Assembly (NCBI RefSeq): GCF_051960575.1
Contig: NZ_JBQCEE010000253.1
Location: 1 to 51,365, forward strand
DNA from: JBQCEE01 sp051960575
GTDB taxonomy: Bacteria; Actinomycetota; Actinomycetes; Mycobacteriales; Jatrophihabitantaceae
DNA: 51,365 bases
Reading direction: 5' to 3'
The translations under genes were made by a program, and so were the position numbers. Shown here piece by piece: positions 23,858 to 32,293 of this stretch. Numbering within the stretch: position 1 is the first letter of the stretch; every line of letters begins with the position of its first letter. The notes below the pieces were generated by a model that made no database searches, had not been told where the DNA came from, and saw only the letters and a list, made by a program, of their open reading frames with translations.

Positions 23858-24451
23858 GTGTCGGTTGATCCCGACCAGGTCACCGAGAGCGTCCGCAGCC
23901 TCGAACGTGAACTGACCCTGGGCGGTCCGTCGGCGCGCCTGGCGACCGTCATCGCCGCCGCCGACTGCGTGCTGGCCGTCGACAGCGTCGGCATCCTGCT
24001 GCTCGACGAGGACGGCGTCCTTCGGGCCGTCGCCGCCTCCGGCCCGGCCGCGCACGATCTCGAGAGCACCCAGGAGCACCTCCGGGTCGGTCCCGGCGTC
24101 ACCGCACTGGCGGGCCCCGAGGCCCTGCGCAGCGACGACCTCACCCACGACTATCCCGAGCTCTCCTCGGCGTTGCGGGACGGCGGCTCGTGGGCCGTGG
24201 TGTCGGCGCCGATCCTCATCGACGGCGACAACGTCGGGAACCTGAACGCGATCAGGACGTCGCCGCACCACTGGAGCGACGCCGAGGTCGAGGCCGTCGC
24301 GAGCTTCGCCGGCGTCGTGGCGGGAATGCTCAGGTTGTCGGCCTCGGCCGTCGCACCTGACGGCGGCCGATCCGAGCAGACAGCAGCACCGCGGCCGAAG
24401 CACGGCGCGGCTCACGATCCCGGGATCTCCGCCGGAGGACGCGCCGGATGA
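23858..24451 (+). CDS. GAF-domain sensor protein (no output domain)
   Basis: 197 residues from GTG 23858; in-frame GTGs at 23837 and 23777 are alternatives. One GAF domain of about 150 residues (ATVIAAADCVLAVDSVGILL through VSAPILIDGDNVGNLNAIRT and HHWSDAEVEAVASFAGVVAG). No ANTAR, kinase or GGDEF domain follows; the tail is disordered. GAF domains bind small molecules or mediate dimerisation. The stop overlaps the next gene by 4 nt, so it is made together with the two GAF-ANTAR proteins and may serve as their ligand-sensing partner. Confidence 0.8.
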   Translation: MSVDPDQVTESVRSLERELTLGGPSARLATVIAAADCVLAVDSVGILLLDEDGVLRAVAASGPAAHDLESTQEHLRVGPGVTALAGPEALRSDDLTHDYPELSSALRDGGSWAVVSAPILIDGDNVGNLNAIRTSPHHWSDAEVEAVASFAGVVAGMLRLSASAVAPDGGRSEQTAAPRPKHGAAHDPGISAGGRAG

Positions 24452-25179
24452 ACACGCCGAACCGTCTCAACATCGATGCCGCCGCACTGACCTCGTCACT
24501 GCGCCGCCTGTCCGAGCCGTCGGGCGACACCAACCTGCACGACGCCGTGCGCGCCGTCATCGACGCCTGCGTCACGCTGTTCACCGTCGACGGCAGCGGC
24601 CTCATGGTCGCCGACGACCAGGGTCAGCTGCGGTACGCGGTGGCGACCGACGGGCCCGGACGGCTGTTGGAGAAGTCGCAGCTCGAGACCGGGCAGGGGC
24701 CCTGCATCGACACGTTCGTCCACGACCGCATCACCATCGTCGACGACATCGAGCACGACGAGCGCTACCCCGAGATCGCGACGGATCTCGCCGCCGCCGG
24801 TGTGCGCGCCGTCCTCGGCGTGCCGGTCCGCCTCGGCGGCCTACCCATCGGCAGTCTCGACGTCTACAAGCACGGCGCGCACGGGTGGGACGAGTCGGAG
24901 CGCGAGGCGCTGCGCAGCTACGGCCGCGTGCTCGAGGCCACCATCAGCGCCGCCGTCGCCGCCGACCGCGCCGGTGAACTCGCCGACCAGCTCGGCTACG
25001 CGCTCGAGAACCGCGTGCCCATCGAACGCGGCATCGGGTTCCTCATGGGACGCGACGGGCTCGACCACGCCGCCGCGTTCAACCGGCTGCGCAGGTCGGC
25101 GCGCAGCTCGCGCCGGCGGATCGGCGAGGTGGCCGAGGCGCTGCTGCGCGACGGCCGCCTGCCGGGCGAGACGCCATGA
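24448..25179 (+). CDS. GAF and ANTAR domain transcription antiterminator
   Basis: 243 residues from ATG 24448. GAF domain about residues 30-170 (VTLFTVDGSGLMVADDQGQL, QLETGQGPCIDTFVHDRITI, VLGVPVRLGGLPIGSLDVYK). ANTAR domain at about 185-240 (YALENRVPIERGIGFLMGRD, AAFNRLRRSARSSRRRIGEV). ANTAR binds paired RNA hairpins and prevents termination. No kinase or receiver partner is present, so activity is probably set by GAF ligand binding. Coupled to the genes on both sides by ATGA overlaps. Confidence 0.9.
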   Translation: MNTPNRLNIDAAALTSSLRRLSEPSGDTNLHDAVRAVIDACVTLFTVDGSGLMVADDQGQLRYAVATDGPGRLLEKSQLETGQGPCIDTFVHDRITIVDDIEHDERYPEIATDLAAAGVRAVLGVPVRLGGLPIGSLDVYKHGAHGWDESEREALRSYGRVLEATISAAVAADRAGELADQLGYALENRVPIERGIGFLMGRDGLDHAAAFNRLRRSARSSRRRIGEVAEALLRDGRLPGETP

Positions 25180-25868
25180 CCACGACGGCGGACGTCGGCG
25201 CGGCGATCACCGCGCTCGCCGCGCTCACCGCCGATGCCGACGCCGATGCGGTGACCACCGCGCGCGCGATCATGATGACGGCGACGACCGTGCTGCCGGG
25301 CTGTTCCTGGGCGTCGACCACCCAGGACATCAAGGGCCAGTTCGTGACGACGGCGGCGAGCGACGACGTGGCCGTGCAGGTCGACGGGTTCCAGTACGCC
25401 GCAGGTGAAGGCCCCTGCATCACCGCCCTGCGATGGAAGCGCGGTCTGGAGGTCGACCTCGAGACCGACAAGCGGTGGCCTGACTTCACGACCGCGGCGA
25501 TCATGCAGACGCCGGTGCGCTTCGTGGTCAGCCGACCGCTGCTCGTGGACGGTCTGCCGGCGGGCTCGGTGAACTTCTACGGGGCGTCCGCCGAGCTCGT
25601 CGAGGCAGGCGCGGCGATCGACCTGGTGACCGGCGTCGTCGCCCTGGCGATGGTGGCGATGACCCAGCGCGACCGGGTCGGCCACCTGCGCAAGGCGCTC
25701 GACAGCCGCGAGCGGATCTCGGCGGCCGTCGGCATCGTGATGGCGTCCGAGCGGCTGACCTACGACGACGCCTTCCAGCGTCTCGTCGCCACCAGCCAGC
25801 ACCGGCATCGCAAGCTGCGCGAGGTCGCCGAGGACGTGCTGCTCACCGGCGTCCTGCCGCGGTCCTGA
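25176..25868 (+). CDS. GAF and ANTAR domain transcription antiterminator
   Basis: 230 residues from ATG 25176, a 4-nt overlap with the previous gene. Same design: GAF (about 20-165; GFQYAAGEGPCITALRWKRG, FVVSRPLLVDGLPAGSVNFY) followed by ANTAR (about 170-228; KALDSRERISAAVGIVMASE, DAFQRLVATSQHRHRKLREV). The shared GEGPC/GQGPC motif in both GAF domains suggests duplication from one ancestor. Targets cannot be named; ANTAR RNA targets are two short hexaloop stem-loops that could be searched genome-wide. Confidence 0.9.
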   Translation: MTTTADVGAAITALAALTADADADAVTTARAIMMTATTVLPGCSWASTTQDIKGQFVTTAASDDVAVQVDGFQYAAGEGPCITALRWKRGLEVDLETDKRWPDFTTAAIMQTPVRFVVSRPLLVDGLPAGSVNFYGASAELVEAGAAIDLVTGVVALAMVAMTQRDRVGHLRKALDSRERISAAVGIVMASERLTYDDAFQRLVATSQHRHRKLREVAEDVLLTGVLPRS

Positions 25869-25904
25869 CCGACGTCGGCCTTGGCGGCCGGGTCGCGCCG
25901 CGGC

Positions 25905-28900
25905 TCAGGCGACGCGTCCGATGCCGACGCTGTCGAAGGCGCGCCACATGCGGGCGTAGCGGCCGTCGGCGGCGAGCAGCTCCTCGTGCGTGCCGTGCTC
26001 CGCCACGCGGCCCTGGTCGAGCACGACGATGCGGTCGGCGACCTGCGCGGTCTGCAGGCGGTGCGCGATCACGATCGTGGTGCGGTGCCGCGCGACCTGC
26101 TCCATCGCGGCCGTCACCCGGGCCTCGGACGCCAGGTCGAGGTTCGACGTCGCCTCGTCGAGCAGCAGCAGCGCCGGGTCGGCGAGCTCCGCGCGGGCCA
26201 GCGCGATGAGCTGTCGCTGGCCCGACGACAACGAGCCGCCGCGCTCACCCAGCACGGTGAGATAGCCGCCGGGCAGGTCGGCGATCATGTCGTGCGCCCC
26301 GACGGCCCGTGCGGCCGCCTCGATCTGCGCGTCGGACGCGTCGGGCCGGCCGTAGGCGATGTTGTCGCGGATCGTCCCGGTGAACAGGAACGCCTCCTGC
26401 GGCACGTAGCCGAGGTGCTGGCGGAAGTCGTGCAGGCTGATGCGGCGCAGGTCGTGCCCGTCGAGGCGCACCGTGCCCGCGGTCGGGTCGTAGAACCGGG
26501 TCAGGAGTTTCAGCACCGTCGACTTGCCGGCGCCTGTCTCCCCCACGAGCGCGACGGTCTCGCCCGGCGCGACGCGCAGGTCGAGACCGCGCAACGCCTC
26601 GCCCGCCGCCGAGTTCGGGTAGCCGAAGCGCACGCCGGTCAGCTCGACCTCGCCGCGCACCTCGTCGAGCGACTCGGGCGCGTCGGGCTCGGGCGTCAAC
26701 GGGTCGAGGGCCATCAGGTCGGCGATGCGCTGCACCGACACACGCGTCTGCTGCCAGGCGTCGAAGACCTGCGACAGCTGCTGGATCGGCGAGAAGAACA
26801 GGTCGATGTAGAGCAGGAAGGCGATCAGGGCGCCGACGGTGAGCGAGCCCTGCCGGATCAGCACCGCGCCGACGCCGTGCGCGAGCGCGGCGGCGACGGC
26901 GGACAGGAACTGCACGAACGGGAAGTACGTCGCGACGAGCCGTTGTGCGGCGAGCCGCGAGCGCAGGTAGGCCTCGCCGAGCGAGTGGAACCGCGCGATG
27001 GTGGCGGCCTCGTGCGTGAACGCCTGCGACTCGCGCACGCCCGACAGGCTCTCCTGGAAGTCGGCGTTGACGATCGCGATGCGCTCGCGCGAGATGTCGT
27101 AGAGACGCGACGACAGGCGCCGGAACCAGATGGTCGCGACGGCGAGCGGGACGACCACGCTGAGCGTGAACAGCCCGAGTTCCGCATCGACCGCGACGAG
27201 GGTGACGCCGACGCCGGCGAACGTCACGAACGACACCAGCGCCGACAGCAGGCCGTTCTGCACGAGCGACTCGAACTGGTCGACGTCGGTCGTCATCCGG
27301 GTCATGATCCGGCCGGCGAGCTCGCGCTCGTAGTAGTCCATCGAGAGCCGCTGCAGTTGCGCGAAGACACGGATGCGCAGCGACAGCATGATCCGCTCGG
27401 CCGTGCGGCCGGTGACGAAGGTCGATGCGACACCGTCGAGCAGGTCGGCGAGCACGACGGCCAGGAAGATGCCGGACGCGACGAACAGCGTGGTCTGCGA
27501 GCCGACGCGCACGCCGTCGTCGACGCCGGTCTTCACCAGGTAGGGCCCGGCCAGCCCGAACAGCGCGTCGAGCACCACGAGCACCAGGCCGAGGCCGAGC
27601 GGCCGCTTGAACTGCAGCAGCAGCGCTCGCAGGCTGAAGTGCCGCTGCCGGCGCGACTCGACGGCGAGGTCGACGTCGGCCTTGTCGCGCACGGGCCGGA
27701 GCCTGTCGACGGCGGCGAGCAGCGCCGGTGTGGCGGGCAGGCCGGCGAGCTGTGCGTGGGCGTGGCCGCCGCCGCCGTGGCCGGCGCCGAGCGTCGCGGC
27801 ACCCGGGCGTGCGGTCGTGCCACCGGCGCGGGCGGCGCCGGGCTGCTTCGTCCAGGCCGAGGCCGTCACGCCGTCGGCCGTCAGCGCCGCGAGCGCCTCG
27901 ATGCGGTCGCCCGCCTGGCGCAGGGGCTCGGCCTCGAGACCCGACAGCAGCGACCGGTACAGCGCGTTGCTCTCACTCAGTTCCTCGTGCGTGCCGGACG
28001 CGACCACCCGGCCGCCGTCCAGCACGACCACGCGGTCGGCGAGGTGCAGCGTCGACACCCGGTGCGCGACGAGCAGCGTGGTGCGGTGCGCGAGCACGTC
28101 GCGCAGGTTGTCGTGGATGGCCTCCTCGGTGGCCACGTCGACCGCGCTCGTCGCGTCGTCGAGCACGAGGATGCGCGGGTCGGCCAGGATCGCGCGGGCG
28201 AGCGCGACGCGTTGCCGCTGCCCGCCGCTGAGGGTGAGCCCGCGCTCGCCCACCACCGTGTCGTAGCCCTCGGGCAGCCCGCGCACGAAGCCGTCGGCCT
28301 GCGCGGCACGGGCGGCGGCGACGATCTCGTCGTGGCTCGCACCGGGGCGTCCGTAGGCGATGTTGGCGCGGATCGTGTCCGAGAACAGGAAGCTCTCCTC
28401 GAACGCGACGGCGATGCGGCGTCGCAGCGAGGCGAGGCGCACCTCGCGTACGTCGTGGCCGTCGACGAGCACACGACCGGCCTGCGGGTCGTGGAACCGC
28501 GACACGAGCGCCGCGACCGTCGACTTGCCGCTGCCGCTCGCGCCGACGATCGCCACGCGCTCGCCGGGGGCGATGCGGAGCTGCAGGCCGTCGAGCACCG
28601 GGGCGTCCGGGTCGTAGCCGAACCGCACGTCCTCGAAGACGATCTCGCCGCGCACGTCGGCGAGTTCGACGGCATCGGGCGCGTCGGCGATGCGCGGCCG
28701 CAGCTCCAGCAACTGGAAGATCCGCTCGACGCCGGCGCGTGCCTGCTGGCCGACCGTGAGCACCGCCGCGAGCTGGCGCGCGGGCGCGGCGAACTGGCCG
28801 ACGTAGGTCGAGAACGCGAGGAACGTGCCGAGACTGATCCGGCCGTGCAGCGCCAGCAGACCACCGGCGACGAGGATCAGCACCTGCGCGAACACCGGCA

Positions 28901-29669
28901 CCGCCTCGAGCAGCGGCTGGTACCGCGCGTTGAGTCGGGTGGCACGCATGCGCGAGCCGTACAGCCGTTGTGCGGCCGCGACCAGCCGCTGCAGCTCGCG
29001 CTCCTCCTGCCCGAACGCCTTCACCACGCGCACGCCGGTGACGTCCTCGTCGACGATCTGCGCGACGTCGCCCTCGCGCTGCTGCCCGTCCCACGTGGCG
29101 GGGAAGACCCGTCGCCGCATGCGGTACGAGACGGCGAACAGCAGCGGCACGACGACCAGGGCCAGCAGCGCCAGCAGCGGCGACAGCACGAACATGACGC
29201 CGAGCGACAGCAGCATCATCAGCAGGTTGCCGGTCATGAGCGGCAGGAAATTGAGCAGGCCCTGGATGAGCGCCGAGTCGGAGTTCGCCCGCGCCACCAG
29301 CTGCCCGGTCGGCATGGTCGAGAGCGTGGCGAGGTCGAGCCGCTGCAGGTGGTCGTGCATCGCGTTGCGCAGGTCGAACTGCACCCGCAGCGCCACCTGG
29401 CCGCCGCGGTAGCGCCGCACATAGGCCAGCGCGAACGCCAGCACCGCGGTCGCGAAGAGCACGATCAGCCAGGGCGCGAGGCTGTCGCGGCGGCTGACGA
29501 CGACGTTGTCGACGATCTGCCGGGCGATCAGCGGCACCAGTGTCTGCGAGGCGCTGCCGACGATCGCCGCCACCACGGCGATGATCACGTTGCGGCGGTG
29601 CCGCCGCATGATCGACCAGAGCTTGCGCACCCAGCCGGCGTCGGCCGGCAGCGCGACGGCGTCGCTCAT
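25905..29669 (-). CDS. Fused double ABC exporter (two TMD-NBD halves in one chain)
   Basis: 1254 residues from ATG 29669. Half 1 (about 1-600): six membrane helices, Walker A GASGSGKS, signature LSGGQRQR and Walker B ILVLDDATSAVD. A Gly/Ala/His-rich linker follows (about 600-670). Half 2 (about 670-1254): six more helices, Walker A GETGAGKS, signature LSSGQRQL and Walker B LLLLDEATSNLD. Half-exporters like these usually come as two genes (LmrCD, BmrCD, TM287/288); here they are one polypeptide. Half 1 has a phenylalanine (FEESFLF) in the Q-loop position where half 2 has YVPQEAFLF, a possible degenerate site. Coupled to marR (ATGA), so probably a multidrug exporter. Length rules out a simple stop-loss artefact. 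Confidence 0.93.
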   Translation of the reverse strand: MSDAVALPADAGWVRKLWSIMRRHRRNVIIAVVAAIVGSASQTLVPLIARQIVDNVVVSRRDSLAPWLIVLFATAVLAFALAYVRRYRGGQVALRVQFDLRNAMHDHLQRLDLATLSTMPTGQLVARANSDSALIQGLLNFLPLMTGNLLMMLLSLGVMFVLSPLLALLALVVVPLLFAVSYRMRRRVFPATWDGQQREGDVAQIVDEDVTGVRVVKAFGQEERELQRLVAAAQRLYGSRMRATRLNARYQPLLEAVPVFAQVLILVAGGLLALHGRISLGTFLAFSTYVGQFAAPARQLAAVLTVGQQARAGVERIFQLLELRPRIADAPDAVELADVRGEIVFEDVRFGYDPDAPVLDGLQLRIAPGERVAIVGASGSGKSTVAALVSRFHDPQAGRVLVDGHDVREVRLASLRRRIAVAFEESFLFSDTIRANIAYGRPGASHDEIVAAARAAQADGFVRGLPEGYDTVVGERGLTLSGGQRQRVALARAILADPRILVLDDATSAVDVATEEAIHDNLRDVLAHRTTLLVAHRVSTLHLADRVVVLDGGRVVASGTHEELSESNALYRSLLSGLEAEPLRQAGDRIEALAALTADGVTASAWTKQPGAARAGGTTARPGAATLGAGHGGGGHAHAQLAGLPATPALLAAVDRLRPVRDKADVDLAVESRRQRHFSLRALLLQFKRPLGLGLVLVVLDALFGLAGPYLVKTGVDDGVRVGSQTTLFVASGIFLAVVLADLLDGVASTFVTGRTAERIMLSLRIRVFAQLQRLSMDYYERELAGRIMTRMTTDVDQFESLVQNGLLSALVSFVTFAGVGVTLVAVDAELGLFTLSVVVPLAVATIWFRRLSSRLYDISRERIAIVNADFQESLSGVRESQAFTHEAATIARFHSLGEAYLRSRLAAQRLVATYFPFVQFLSAVAAALAHGVGAVLIRQGSLTVGALIAFLLYIDLFFSPIQQLSQVFDAWQQTRVSVQRIADLMALDPLTPEPDAPESLDEVRGEVELTGVRFGYPNSAAGEALRGLDLRVAPGETVALVGETGAGKSTVLKLLTRFYDPTAGTVRLDGHDLRRISLHDFRQHLGYVPQEAFLFTGTIRDNIAYGRPDASDAQIEAAARAVGAHDMIADLPGGYLTVLGERGGSLSSGQRQLIALARAELADPALLLLDEATSNLDLASEARVTAAMEQVARHRTTIVIAHRLQTAQVADRIVVLDQGRVAEHGTHEELLAADGRYARMWRAFDSVGIGRVA

Positions 29670-30097
29670 GCGCGCGCCCCGAGTCGTTCGGCGGCGAGTT
29701 GGTCGAGGGCGTCCGCGAGGCCGGCCAGGACGCGTTCGGTGCCGGCCGGGTCGGGCACGCGGGCGAGCACGGCGTCGAGCCGGCGCAGCATGCCCTCCTC
29801 GGCGGCGACCAGCTCGGCGCGGCCGGCCTGCGTCACCCGCAGCGCCACGGCGCGCTGGTCGTCCGGGTTCGGCTCGCGGGTCAGCAGCCCCCGCTTGCAG
29901 AGCGCGTCGACGCTCGCGCTGATCGTCGGCTTGCCGAGCGCGAGCCGGGCGGCGACGTGCGACGCGCGTTCGTCGCCCTCGCTCACGGCGGCCAGCACGC
30001 GGTAGTGCGCGAGGCTGAGCCCGTTCGAGCCGGCCTCGAGCAGCCGCGACATCCGGACGAGGGCGCGCAGGGCGCTGAGGGATCCGTCGCGAGTCAC
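29666..30097 (-). CDS. MarR family transcriptional regulator
   Basis: 143 residues from GTG 30097. Winged helix with SLAHYRVLAAVSEGDERASH, a recognition helix region ALGKPTISASVDALCKRGLL and wing TREPNPDDQRAVALRVTQAG. It lies first in an operon with the fused ABC exporter (4-nt overlap), the usual repressor and exporter layout. TACTGT (30111-30106) is a likely -10 only 8 nt before the GTG, so the mRNA is nearly leaderless. The palindrome at 30120-30134 sits over its -35 region, fitting autorepression lifted by an exporter substrate. Confidence 0.92.
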   Translation of the reverse strand: MTRDGSLSALRALVRMSRLLEAGSNGLSLAHYRVLAAVSEGDERASHVAARLALGKPTISASVDALCKRGLLTREPNPDDQRAVALRVTQAGRAELVAAEEGMLRRLDAVLARVPDPAGTERVLAGLADALDQLAAERLGARA

Positions 30098-30105
30098 GTG
30101 TCTCG

Positions 30106-30140
30106 ACAGTACACCGATGGTTCGACCATCGAACTAGTAT
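30106..30140. promoter_or_regulatory. MarR operator with two divergent promoters
   Basis: GTTCGA-CCA-TCGAAC (30120-30134) is a perfect 6-3-6 palindrome overlapped by GATGGT-TCG-ACCATC (30116-30130). It lies between the marR -10 (TACTGT, minus, 30111-30106) and a plus-strand -10 TAGTAT (30135-30140) 6 nt before the ATG at 30147. One repressor dimer here would block both promoters. Confidence 0.75.
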
Positions 30141-30146
30141 CGGATC

Positions 30147-30614
30147 ATGAGCGAACCCCGTCCGCCGCTGCCCCCGTTCGACCGCGCCGCCGCCCTCGCC
30201 AAGGTGCAGGCGGCCGAGGACGCATGGAACACGTGCGACCCACACCGGGTCAGCCTCGCCTATACCGAGGACTCGCAGTGGCGTAACCGCGACCAGTTCG
30301 TCGTCGGACGCGCGGCGATCGTCGAGTTCCTGACGGCCAAGTGGCAGCGCGAGCTCGACTACGCCCTGCGCAAGAGCCTCTGGAGTTTCACCTCCGACCG
30401 CATCGCGGTGCGCTTCCAGTACGAGTGCCACGACGCGTCCGGACAGTGGTTCCGCTCGTACGGCAACGAGCTGTGGGAGTTCGACGAGCGCGGCCTGATG
30501 CGCCGTCGCGAGGCCAGCATCAACGACGTGCCGATCGACGAGTCGCAGCGGCGGATCTTCGGCCGCCGCCCGGACGACGAGCGCGGCGACGGGTTCGACA
30601 TCCCGCTGCACTGA
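30147..30614 (+). CDS. DUF1348 (NTF2-like) family protein
   Basis: 155 residues from ATG 30147. Strong family features: FDRAAALAKVQAAEDAWNTC, YTEDSQWRNRDQFVVGRAAI, KWQRELDYALRKSLWSFTSD and the C-terminal REASINDVPIDESQRRIFGR. An NTF2-like cone fold is expected, with a small-molecule pocket; the activity is unknown. It is divergent from marR and shares the operator, so it may belong to the same regulon, for example as an enzyme acting on the exported compound. That link is inferred. Confidence 0.9.
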   Translation: MSEPRPPLPPFDRAAALAKVQAAEDAWNTCDPHRVSLAYTEDSQWRNRDQFVVGRAAIVEFLTAKWQRELDYALRKSLWSFTSDRIAVRFQYECHDASGQWFRSYGNELWEFDERGLMRRREASINDVPIDESQRRIFGRRPDDERGDGFDIPLH

Positions 30615-30660
30615 TCCGTCGCCCGCCGGTTCGGGGACGCGCCGACCGGCCTCGCGGAAT

Positions 30661-30683
30661 TTGTCAGAGGGGGTGCGCAGACT
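30661..30683 (+). promoter_or_regulatory. RecA-NDp-like promoter of the DUF2786 gene
   Basis: TTGTCAGAG-N8-CAGACT, with GGAAT directly upstream (GGAATTTGTC). Core and N8 spacing equal the PafBC/RecA-NDp element; the -10 differs from TAnnnT at one base. The -10 ends 7 nt before the ATG, so the transcript should be leaderless. Confidence 0.65.
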
Positions 30684-30690
30684 CCGCTGC

Positions 30691-32013
30691 ATGAGTCGGA
30701 CGAACCAGCAGCGGCGCGCGGACAAGCGCCGGCGACGGGCCACCCAGCACGTCGGTCGCTCGCGACCGGTCAGCCCGCCGCCGCCCTTCGTCGACGACCC
30801 GGCCATGCGCGCACTGCGGGTCGGCGCCGCCGCACTGGCCTTCCGCGACCTCGCGCTGCGGCGGGCGGCCGGACTGGCGACACCGGCCGATGAGCTCGCC
30901 TTCCTGCACCACCCGGTCGACATCCAGCAGGCCGCAATCGACGACCAGCTGCGGTTCCTCGTGCGCGGGCTCGCCGACTCGGGGTGGGCACCGTCGGACC
31001 TGCACGAGGTGTTGCGTCGACACGTCGACCCGGCCGTCGGCCGGCTGGTGCTCGACGTGCTCGCCGCAGCGGTGAGGGGCATCAGCCGCCGCGACCTCCA
31101 CCCCGCGTGGCTCTCCCAGCCGGCGGATCTCGGGGCGCACGGCCGCGACGCCGACGTCGCCACGTGGGCCCGTCGGGCGCAGCTCGACTGGGACGACGCC
31201 TGCGCGGCGCTGATCCGGCTCGGCGGCCTGCTGTGCGAGCTGCCCGCGCTCGAGCCGACACTGCCGGCGCCCGGCACGAGCGGCTCGGGGCTGCCCTCGG
31301 CCCCCGTCGCGGACGAACGGGTGCTGCGGCGCGTCCGTGCCCTGCTGGCGAAGGCCGAGGCCACCGAGTTCGCCGACGAGGCCGAGGCGTTCACCGCGAA
31401 GGCGCAGCAGCTCACGACGGTGCACGCGATCGACCGCGCGATGGCCGACGCGGCCGCCCCGACGACACACGCGCCGACGGTGCGACGGGTTTGGCTCGAT
31501 GCCCCGTACGTCGACAGCAAGGCACTGCTCGTCGCCGCGGTCGCCGACGCGAACACATGCCGATGCGTCTTCACCAAGCAGTGGGGCTTCGTGACACTGG
31601 TCGGGTTCACGAGCGACCTCGACCTCGCCGAGTTGCTGAGCACCTCGCTGCTCGTGCAGGCCACCCGCGCGATGACGGCGGTCGGTTCGCAGTACACGCG
31701 CACCGGGACGTCGCGGACGAGGTCGTACCGGCAGTCGTTCCTCGTTGCCTACGCCGGCCGCATCCGTGAGCGGCTCCGCGACGCCGCCGCCGACGTCACC
31801 GCCACGGCCGACGCGGCGCGCGGCGGCACGCTGCTGCCGGTGCTGTCGCAGCGCGCCGACCGCGTCGACGCGAAACTCGGTCGGCTGTTCCCGCAGACCA
31901 CGTCGCACGGCGTCCGCGTCTCGCACGAGGCCGGGTACGCGGCCGGTCGCGCCGCGGCCGACCTGGCCGTGCTGTCGGTCCGGGAGGCCGTCGAGCAGGA
32001 GCGCGCGGGATGA
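30691..32013 (+). CDS. DUF2786 domain protein
   Basis: 440 residues from ATG 30691. The basic N-terminus (RRADKRRRRATQ) suggests nucleic acid contact. The DUF2786 core is at about 208-250 (ERVLRRVRALLAKAEATEFA, DEAEAFTAKAQQLTTVHAID). A C-terminal region of about 150 residues follows (YTRTGTSRTRSYRQSFLVAY, then FPQTTSHGVRVSHEAGYAAG), as in actinobacterial and phage members. Function is unknown. The damage-type promoter points to a role in stress or DNA repair, by inference. Confidence 0.83.
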   Translation: MSRTNQQRRADKRRRRATQHVGRSRPVSPPPPFVDDPAMRALRVGAAALAFRDLALRRAAGLATPADELAFLHHPVDIQQAAIDDQLRFLVRGLADSGWAPSDLHEVLRRHVDPAVGRLVLDVLAAAVRGISRRDLHPAWLSQPADLGAHGRDADVATWARRAQLDWDDACAALIRLGGLLCELPALEPTLPAPGTSGSGLPSAPVADERVLRRVRALLAKAEATEFADEAEAFTAKAQQLTTVHAIDRAMADAAAPTTHAPTVRRVWLDAPYVDSKALLVAAVADANTCRCVFTKQWGFVTLVGFTSDLDLAELLSTSLLVQATRAMTAVGSQYTRTGTSRTRSYRQSFLVAYAGRIRERLRDAAADVTATADAARGGTLLPVLSQRADRVDAKLGRLFPQTTSHGVRVSHEAGYAAGRAAADLAVLSVREAVEQERAG

Positions 32014-32024
32014 GCACCCACGTT

Positions 32025-32040
32025 GCACAAGTGCTACCGT
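32025..32040. promoter_or_regulatory. vapBC promoter/operator
   Basis: GCAC-AA-GTGC, a small palindrome (32025-32034), abuts TACCGT (32035-32040), a probable -10 7 nt before the vapB ATG. Toxin-antitoxin operons are usually autorepressed at such palindromes. Confidence 0.55.
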
Positions 32041-32047
32041 CGTGAGC

Positions 32048-32293
32048 ATGCCGACCACCGGGCTGCGTGAATTGCGTCAACAGGCCAGTGACCTCGTCCG
32101 CCAGGCCGAGGGAGGCGACATCATCACCGTCACGATCAACGGGCGACCTGTCGCCCAACTCGGCCCGGTGCGGCGCAACCAATGGCGCCGAGGTACCGAC
32201 CTCGACGGCATCTTCCGCGGTCCGGCTGACGTCGAGTGGGAGACCGACCGCGAGCTGGTCGACGACGCCCTGGGCGAGCCGTCCGACCGGTGA
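32048..32293 (+). CDS. vapB: Phd/YefM-type antitoxin
   Basis: 81 residues from ATG 32048. The N-terminal half is the Phd/YefM DNA-binding fold (GLRELRQQASDLVRQAEGGD, then IITVTINGRPVAQLGPV). The acidic C-terminal tail should wrap the toxin. The stop overlaps the toxin GTG start by 4 nt (GTGA). It binds its own operator and neutralises the PIN toxin. Confidence 0.93.
   Translation: MPTTGLRELRQQASDLVRQAEGGDIITVTINGRPVAQLGPVRRNQWRRGTDLDGIFRGPADVEWETDRELVDDALGEPSDR

Noticed and set aside
30116..30134. tRNA T-loop (GGTTCGA)
   Set aside because: No acceptor stem, D-arm or anticodon arm can be formed; the bases are part of the MarR palindrome.
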